Shown: positions 53,253 through 62,200 of the stretch, one piece after another
Numbering within the stretch: the stretch's first letter is position 1
Layout: every line of letters starts with the position of its first letter
NCBI GenBank assembly: GCA_021613375.1
Contig: CM038705.1
Coordinates: forward strand, 4,793,364 to 4,857,363
DNA from: Megaleporinus macrocephalus
Lineage: Eukaryota > Chordata > Actinopteri > Characiformes > Anostomidae
Direction: 5' to 3'
DNA: 64,000 nucleotides
Made by a program: the position numbers and the translations under genes
The notes under the pieces: model-generated
The model's input: the letters and a program-made list of their open reading frames with translations, nothing else
Databases searched by the model: none
What the model was told of the DNA's origin: nothing

Positions 53253-56200
53253 GAAATAAAATGGTTAAAAAACTTTAAAAAAGTTAACAAAAACAGGACA
53301 TTTGACCAGGGGACACACAGACCCTTGAGTATGACCATACATCATTGCTGTCCAAATAAAAACATCTATATCGTTGCTGTCCAATGAAAAACAACATCTA
53401 GGCCAAAAACATATAGTTTCGATGTAAGTCAATGGAACCAGACTTTTTTCCAAGTGATTTTGAAGCATTTCTATTGGTCCATTTATCAAAAAAATTGTAG
53501 ACAATGTAAACGGTAGCTGTCTTTTTTATTTTTTCTGCATGATACGAGCGCAGCAGCTGCCTTTCAAACTGTTCAAAATTTCATGAATGGACCAATAGAA
53601 ATGCTCCGAAATGGCTTGGAAAAAATTCTGGTTCCATTGACTTGTATTGAAAATGAAGACAGAGGCTTGATTTTCTTTGGACAGCAACGATATGCTGACT
53701 GAGCAATATGCTGTATGCTCCATTCATACAGAGGTCTGTTAGCCGTACAGCTATTATATTAATATTATAATATTGTACACTTTACATTCAGTGTTGACTA
53801 ACTGAAATAAAAAAATGCAATAAGTATCATGAAGTACTACAATAATAACGAATAACTAATGTTAAGTAAAGAAGTAACAACTGCATTAGTTAGGGTTTTT
53901 GTCTGTAGCTCATGTACTCCAGTCATACGTGCTGGTTAAGAAAGCAGTGTTTAGTAATTAATTTACTGTATTTTACTGCCTTCACTCAGTAAATAAAGCA
54001 AGTTTGTAGCACTGCTTAAGTGTCAATATGGCCAATTAAACTATTACTTAAAGGCTAAGCACCACTTATGGATGCCACTGGTGATTTCACATTGTTTTAG
54101 ATACTGAAAATATATAAACATCACTTAAAATGAAATTTAATTTGCTTTAAAACAGACAATTTTAATTAAATTGACGGAAAAACCCGCCTTGCTACGGAAA
54201 CTCCTGAACGCTACCGTGTGACGGCACTGGTGGACAACAGTGAACAGCGCCACGGTACAACAGCATCATGATTGACTGGGACTGAGAATGTTCCAGAACT
54301 GCTTCTTCAGATTCTGATAATATTTCTGGATTTCAATGTGAAAGAGCTGGAATGTAGAAATAGACGACCACATCACTTAGTCCTGATACTTTTAAACCAC
54401 CATATCACTTAGTCCTGATACTTTTAGACCACCATATCACTTAGTCCTGAGACTTTTAGTCAAACCACACCCACAACAGCAGCTCATCCTGAGTGTAAAC
54501 AGTATCTAGCTAAATAACAAACAGTATTCATGACGACAGCCTAGCAACCAGCTAAACTCAGATATAGAGGTACAGTTATTGTAGTAGATATGATTAAAGT
54601 GGAACTCGCTCTCATACGACTCTATACATCTTTTTAACTCAGCTACGTTAGCTTAGCATAACTTGAGCCACCGAACTTAGCAAGTGAGGCTAACGTTAGC
54701 TAACATCAGCTAAAGCAGGCTCAGTAACTGAGCTTACCTGGTTTACCTCCACGTACACGGAGGCTCTTGAACACCTCTCGCTGGTTTCCTTACACGCCCA
54801 TACTGTTGAACAGCTCCAGACTTAAGATCCAGTCGTCGTGTAAGCCTACGTCCCATAGTGATAATCTTCAGACGTGAAAGGATCTACAGATGATGGAGTG
54901 AGAGGACGCTCCTTTCCAATGTCCCTGTTTAAAGTTGACAGGTTTAGCCATTGGCCCAAAGTCTAATTCATTATTTCATCTTAGTTAGTCAATACTTAAT
55001 GTAAAGCGTTACTGCGTATTTTCTAGCTCATGTAACGGAAAACTACGATTACTATGACTACGGGAAGGACGAGCCGAGCAAGCGGGAAGAGGAAGAAGAT
55101 TTCCCGCGCTCAGGCATCGAGTGGTTTGATGTGCGCAGCAGACGCAGACGAGACACACAGCAAAGTTCTGAGGACACGTTGCTGTACAAAGTGTGTGTGA
55201 GGTCTGTTAAACCACTTCAATCCATCTTTCATTAAGTTAAACCAGTTTAATCAATTCTTCATTAAGTTAAACCAGTTTAATCCATTCTTTATTAAGTTAA
55301 ACCAGTTAAATCAATTCTTTATTAATTTAAACCAGTTAAATACATTCTTAATTAAGTTAAACCAGTTAAATTAATTTTTTATTAAGTTAAACCAGTTTAA
55401 TCCATTCTTTATTAAGTTAAACCAGTTTATTCAATTCTTTATTAAGTTAAACCAGTTAAATCAATTTTTTATTAAGTTAAACCAGTTTAATCAATTTTTT
55501 ATTAAGTTAAACCAGTTAAATACATTTTTATTAAGTTAAACCAGTTTAATAAATCCATCATTAAGTTAAACCAGTGTAATCAATTCTTTATTAAGTCAAA
55601 CCTGTTTAATCAACCTTCATTAAGTTAAACTAGTTGAATGCATTCTTTATTAAGTTAAACCAGTTTAATAAATCCTTCATTAAGTTAAACCAGTTTAATC
55701 CATCATTTTTTTTAAGTTAAACCAGTTTAACTAGCCCATTATTAGGTTTAACCAGTTTAACCAATTCTTCATTAAGTTAAACCAGTTTAACCAGTCCATT
55801 ATTAAGTTAAACCAGTTTAATTACTATTTAATTAAGTTAAACCAGTTTAATTACTATTAATTAAATTCATTTTAATTAATTAAGTTAAACTAGTGTAATT
55901 ACTCTTTAATTAGGTCAACCCTGTTTAATCAGTCCATTACTATGTTAATCCAGTTCCATCAATTCTTTATTAAGTTAGTTTCACCTAATTTATTCAAATG
56001 TGTTTAATTTATTCTTCGCTAAGTTAAACCAGTTTAATTAATTAGTTAAATTAGTGTAATTAACATGAACATTGGCAAAATCATGTTTGCCAATCCTTCA
56101 CGCTAAATCAATGCAATTAGTAATTTAAGTTAACTCAGTTTAATCAACACTTCATTCATTTAAATCAGGCGAAATGCGAATAGTACACTGTGACAGCTGA

Positions 56201-59200
56201 ATCAGTTCTTTTTCCAATAAATCAATAGCTTTTGTTTGAAAACTAATTGATTGTATTGTATTTAGGTTTATTTGTGTTCATGCTGAGGTTGTATAGACAG
56301 AAACATGTTTACTGCCCATATGAATATGTTTACAGTGTTCTAGCTGCCTGGGATTTGCTGTACTGTAGCTCTAATGTATGCAAGTTGTATGAAGAATGAA
56401 GCTGATGGTGTGATAATGTCCAGTTTCTGTGTTTTCTCACCTGCAGTCACTCACTGAAGCAGAAGCTTTCAGGTATGGCTATAGCGGATATCACATTGCT
56501 TAGCGGCTTCGAACCAAACACTGACGATCTGGACAAGGTCAGTTCTAACAACTGTAATACAATATTCTACATTCTAAATTCTAATTCTAAATTCTAAAAT
56601 TCTGAAATTCTGAAATTCTAAAATATACAATGAGTGGGAACTGAATATTCATATCTATAGTTCTTGTTATATTAATGTGGCATTATTATTAACTGGTAGA
56701 TAAGCCATAACATGCCATGCAATGTCAAATTTGCTTGATAGTTTCAGGAAATAATCAATTTGTGTGCTTGTGTCTTCATTAGTTTCAGAGATATAAAAGC
56801 TGTGAAAGTGGGTGTGGCCTGCATTTTTACCTGTAAACAAAGTTGGAAATTTTGATCATTGTTAATTCGGCAAAATTTTGAATTACTCATGCTGGACAAG
56901 TGGATTTTCAGGTGTTATTCTTCTGTTTCTGTACCTTTGCAACTACAAAATAAACTACCAGAAATATGTTTTTTGTAAAACAAGACATATCTGACATCTT
57001 TTTAAAATAATGTTTACCAACTTTATATTTGATATATGCAAAAAAAAATATTTGATAATAGACATAAACAATGTAATTTTTGAAATATAGACTTTATGTT
57101 AATGGTTTATTGATTTTAGCAAATGAAGTAGGAAACATACATGTTGATATAAAGTGTAGTTAAAAGTTACTTTAAGGAATAAACCCTGAACATTTCTGTC
57201 ATTCATAGTTTCAAATGTTTGAGTTTTGGAAGTTTGTAACTTTTCAGTTGAAAAAATAAGGCCATGTCCACTTAGCCTGAATCTCAGAAATTAATAACGA
57301 CACAAACTTAAAATTTGGCACACGATCTATTGGGCTCAATATAATAAATTTCCTATTTAATAATTTATATATAATTTATATATATAATGAATACATTTTA
57401 TTAGATACTGAATAATTCATAGTGGAGTATAAAGAATTCGTGGTCGATGCATGGTCGATAATAGATGCTGAATAATTAATAGTAAATACTCAATAATTCA
57501 TAGTAGTTACAAAATAATTTATAGTTATAGTAGTTACTGAATAATACATAGTAGAGTCTAAATAATTCCTAGTACATACTGAATAATTTTTAGTAGTTCC
57601 TAATAATTCACAGTAGTTACTGAATAATTCATAGTAGTTACTGAATAAGTTATAGTGGTTACTGAATAATTCATAGTACAGTCTAAATAATTAGTAGTAG
57701 TTACTGACTAATTCATAGTAGAGTCTAAATAATTCATAGTAGTTACTGAATACATTATAGTAGTTACTGAATAATTAATAGTAGTTATGGAAAAAATCAT
57801 AGTGGAGTCTAAGTAATTCATAATAGTTACTGAATAGTTCATAGTAGAATCTAAATAATTCCTAGTACATACTGAATAATTTTAGTTGTTACTAAATAAT
57901 TCATAGTAGTTACTGAATAATCCATAGTAGAGTCTAAATTATTCATAGTATTTACTAAATAATTCATAGTAGTTAATGAATATGTTATAGTAGTTACTGG
58001 ATATGTTATAGTAGTTACTGAATAATCCATAGTAGTTACTGAATAATTTGTAGTAGTTACTGAATATGTTATAATAGTTACTAAATAGTTCATAGTAGTT
58101 ACTGAATTATTCATAGTAGTTACTGAATAATTCATAGCAGTTACTGAATAATTCACGGTAGTTACTGAATAATTCATAGTTGAGTCTAAATAATTCACAG
58201 TAGTTACTGAATAATTCATAGTAGAATCTAAGTAATTAATAGTAGTTACTGAATAATTCATAGTTGAATCTAAATAATTCACAGTAGTTACTGAATAATT
58301 CTTAGTAGAACCTAAGTAATTAATAGTAGTTACTGAATAATTCATAGTAGATACGGAATAATTGTATTAGTTACTGAATAATTTAAAATAATTACTGAGT
58401 AATTCATAGTAGCTATTAAATCAAAAACATTTTTATTAGGTGTACTTGTTTTACATGTTGCTGTAATTCAGTATTTTATTGTTTTATTGAGTGCACGCTT
58501 TTTTCAGTTGGCCATTAGCTGTTTGCTGAGCGTCCGGTTACTGTGAATCATACAATCTATATCAGAGTCTCTCTTTAACAGCTGAAGGATCTTGCTGACA
58601 GATATATCTCTCACTACGAAGTCTCCCACGGACGAGTCCTGTTATACTTTAATGAGGTGAGATAAAAAATGTTTTCAAAATTGTTTCTGTAAGTTACTAT
58701 GAGTTCATGTAAAAGTATTTCAGTATTAGTTAGTATTTAATATTTACTATTTAGTATTTTATTGGTCCAGTCATTGAAATCCAATCCATCATATTGTCAA
58801 TGTTATATGTTATATGTTATTGTCAATGTTATATGTTAATATCATATGAACTGTGATACGTTCACTTAAGAGAATAATAAGCTGCAAATGTTAGCTGAGT
58901 TAGTTTAAAATATCATTGCTGTCCAAAGAAAAACAAGTAAAATACTTTTTTTAGAAATTTTTTTAGAAAGTTATTTCTATATTTTGGAGCGTTTCTATTG
59001 GTCTATTCCTTATAAAATTCTTAAACAACATAAATGGCAGCTGCTGCATTCAAACAATGCACCCATCACTCTAACTGAATTAAATCTTACACTGAGTTAG
59101 GGCGAGAATACCTTTCAGATGAATGAAAAGTAAATATTTAAAACAAAATTAGGATATATTTTACTTTGGAGAGTGATGATGATACGTTAATGTCTGTTCT

Positions 59201-62200
59201 TTAATAACCCAGTGGTCTCTGCGTGCAGATAGTCGATGCCAGTGTATGTGTAATGTTCGAAGCCAGGCAGAAAGTGCCCATAGGTTTAGTGCAGCCTGCC
59301 CCCGCCACCTTCTACGACTACTATGAACCAGGTGAGCAAATCTTTCCACTTTCCTTGGAATTTCACAAGAATTAATCTACATGTTTACACAAACATCTTA
59401 GAATCTTATTGTCCAGCACTCCATTGCAAATGTTGCCGTGTCTGGTGTTTCTGTATTATGGAGTTAGCGCTGTTCCTCTTTTCCATTCACAGACAGAAGG
59501 TGTTCGGTGTTCTACGCCGCCCCCAGGAGGAGCAAACTGGTGTCCTTACTCTGCTCTGAAGACGTGTGCCAGTGTGCTGAGAGTACGAGTTTCTCTTATA
59601 ATTCAGTACAGTAGTAAGATACTGAATAATTCATAGAATATACTGAATTATTCATAGTAGGTACTGAATTATTAATAGAACATGCTCAATACTTTATAGT
59701 ACACACCAAATAATTCATAGGGAATGCTGTATACAAACACATATTACATAAATGCTGTATAATTTATAGTAAATACTGTGTCTTTCATAGAAAATACCCT
59801 ATTATTTTTTGGTAGGTACTAAGTAATTCATAGTAGATATTAGTAGGTAGTAGATATAAGTACTGAATAATTTATAGTAGTTACTACATCAATAATAATA
59901 GTAGTTACTGAATAATTCATAATAGTTACTGAATAATTAATAGTAGTTACTAAATAATGCATAAGAGTCTAAATAATGTGAATTAGTTACTGAATAATTC
60001 ATAGTAGTTAATAAATAATTCATAGAAGTTACTGTATAATTTATAGTAGACACTGTGTAATTCATAGCAGATACCGTATATTTTATAGTAGCTACTAAGT
60101 AATTCATGGTGAATATTGTAAAATTTATAAATAATTATTAAATAATTCATGGTAGTTACTGAATAATTAATAGTACTTTTTGAATTAGTCATTTTAAATA
60201 CTGAATAATTCATAGTAGCTACTGGATAATACATAGCAGTTACTACATAATTAGTAGTAGATACTGAATATTTCATAGTAGATACTGAATCATAGGGAAT
60301 GCTGAATACTAATTAATATTAAATAAATGAAGATGCCATATCATTTTTAGTAGGTGCTAAGTAATTCATGGTAGATATTGAAGAATTAACAGTAGTTACT
60401 GAATAACTAATATTACTTTTTGAAAAAGTCATATTAAATACTGAATAATTTATAGTAGATACTGAATAATGAATAGTTCATAATTAATTATTCATGTAAT
60501 ATAAATGCTGTATAAATTATATTAGACAATGTGTAATTCATAGCAGATACCATATAATTTATAGTATCTACTAAGTAATTCAATTGTGAATATTAAATAA
60601 TTAATAGCAGTTATTGAATCATTCATAGTCATTACTGAATAATTAATAGTACTTTTTGAATCATTAGTTGTTTTAAATATTGAATAATTTATAGTAGATA
60701 CTGAATACTTCATAGTAGTTACGACATAATAGTAGATACTGAATACTTTATAGTAGTTACAACATAATTAATAGTAGATACTGAATACTTCATAGTAGAT
60801 ACTGAATAATACATAGTTGTTATGCCATAAATAATAGTAGATACTGAACACTTCATAGTAGTTATGACATAATTAATAGTAGATACTGAATACTTCATAG
60901 TGGATTCTGAATACTTCATAGTAAATACTGAATAATTCGTAATAGTTACTGAATTAATTCATAGGGATTAGTACATAATTAATAGTAGACACTAAATAAT
61001 TCTCAGTAGATACTGAATAATTCATAGTGAATGCTGCATAGTTCAGCATATAAACAGTAGATACTGTGTAATTCATAGCGGATACCATATCATTTATAGT
61101 AGTTACTATATAATTCATAGTGGATGTTGAATAATTCATAGTACTTTTTGAATAAGTCATGTTAAATAGTGAATAATTCATAGTGGGTATCAAATAATGC
61201 GTAGTAGTTACTGACTAATTTATAGTGAAGGCTGCATAATTCGAATTATATAAATGCTGTATAATTTATAGTAGATACTGAGTAATTCATAGTGGATACT
61301 GAATATTGAATAGTATTTATTGAATAATTCACAGTAGTTACTGAATAATTCATAGTAGGTAGTAATAGAATTAATAAGTAGTTAATCATGTTTCTCCCTG
61401 AATAATATCCGTCATCTCTTCCCCTCCTTGGCTCTCCTGAGCAAAGTTTCTGAACAGCACTCTGTGCTCCTACAGTGAGTAAATAAAAGAGGAGGTAAAG
61501 TAATCACGCTTGCTCGTTTCTGATGAGCTGTATGTTTGCAGGGGGCTGCTATAAAGAGAAGAAAACATTTGAGTCCGAGATCAAAAAGGAGGATCGTCTC
61601 AGACACGCCTGCTACCACCCAGTGATGGATTACGGTTAGTATTATATATATCGCAGAGCAGTACAATAACCCTGCTGCTCCCTCTGCAGGGGGGGGACGC
61701 ACAACACACACAAGACCTCCAGATTACTGACAGAGCTGTGGACTGCATGCAGTGTGTGACTCCTGCATGCAGTGTATAAAATTATATTCTCGCTCAAATA
61801 CATTTTGCTGAAAAACAAGGACATGATTGTTGTTTAATAATAACTAGAGAAGTGTATTTCCTGAAGGAAACACAGGATGGTTGCACATAAACAACAAATA
61901 GAGGAGTGCAGGTCAGTATGTGTGTGGATTAGAGTTTGGGGATCTGCTCTGAGTGAGTACAGGCAGTTTGGAGGCTGTAGGATGAACGAAACCGTAATGG
62001 TTGGGTTTGGGTCAAATTGAAAGGGACCCTATGGGAGAAACAAGGGATGAATAAACGACAAATAGAGGAGTGTGGGTCAGTATGTCTGTGGATTAGTGTT
62101 TGGGGATCTGCCTTAAAAGAGTACATGCAGTTTGGAGGCTGTAGGTTAAATAAAACCATAATGTTTGGGTTCAGCCGAAAATGAATTGGACTCTATGGGA

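Noticed and set aside
57851..58345. 164-codon minus-strand ORF with NYSVTTM repeats, and similar ORFs at 59983-61193
   Set aside because: By-products of the 21-bp satellite period; no start context or conserved domain.
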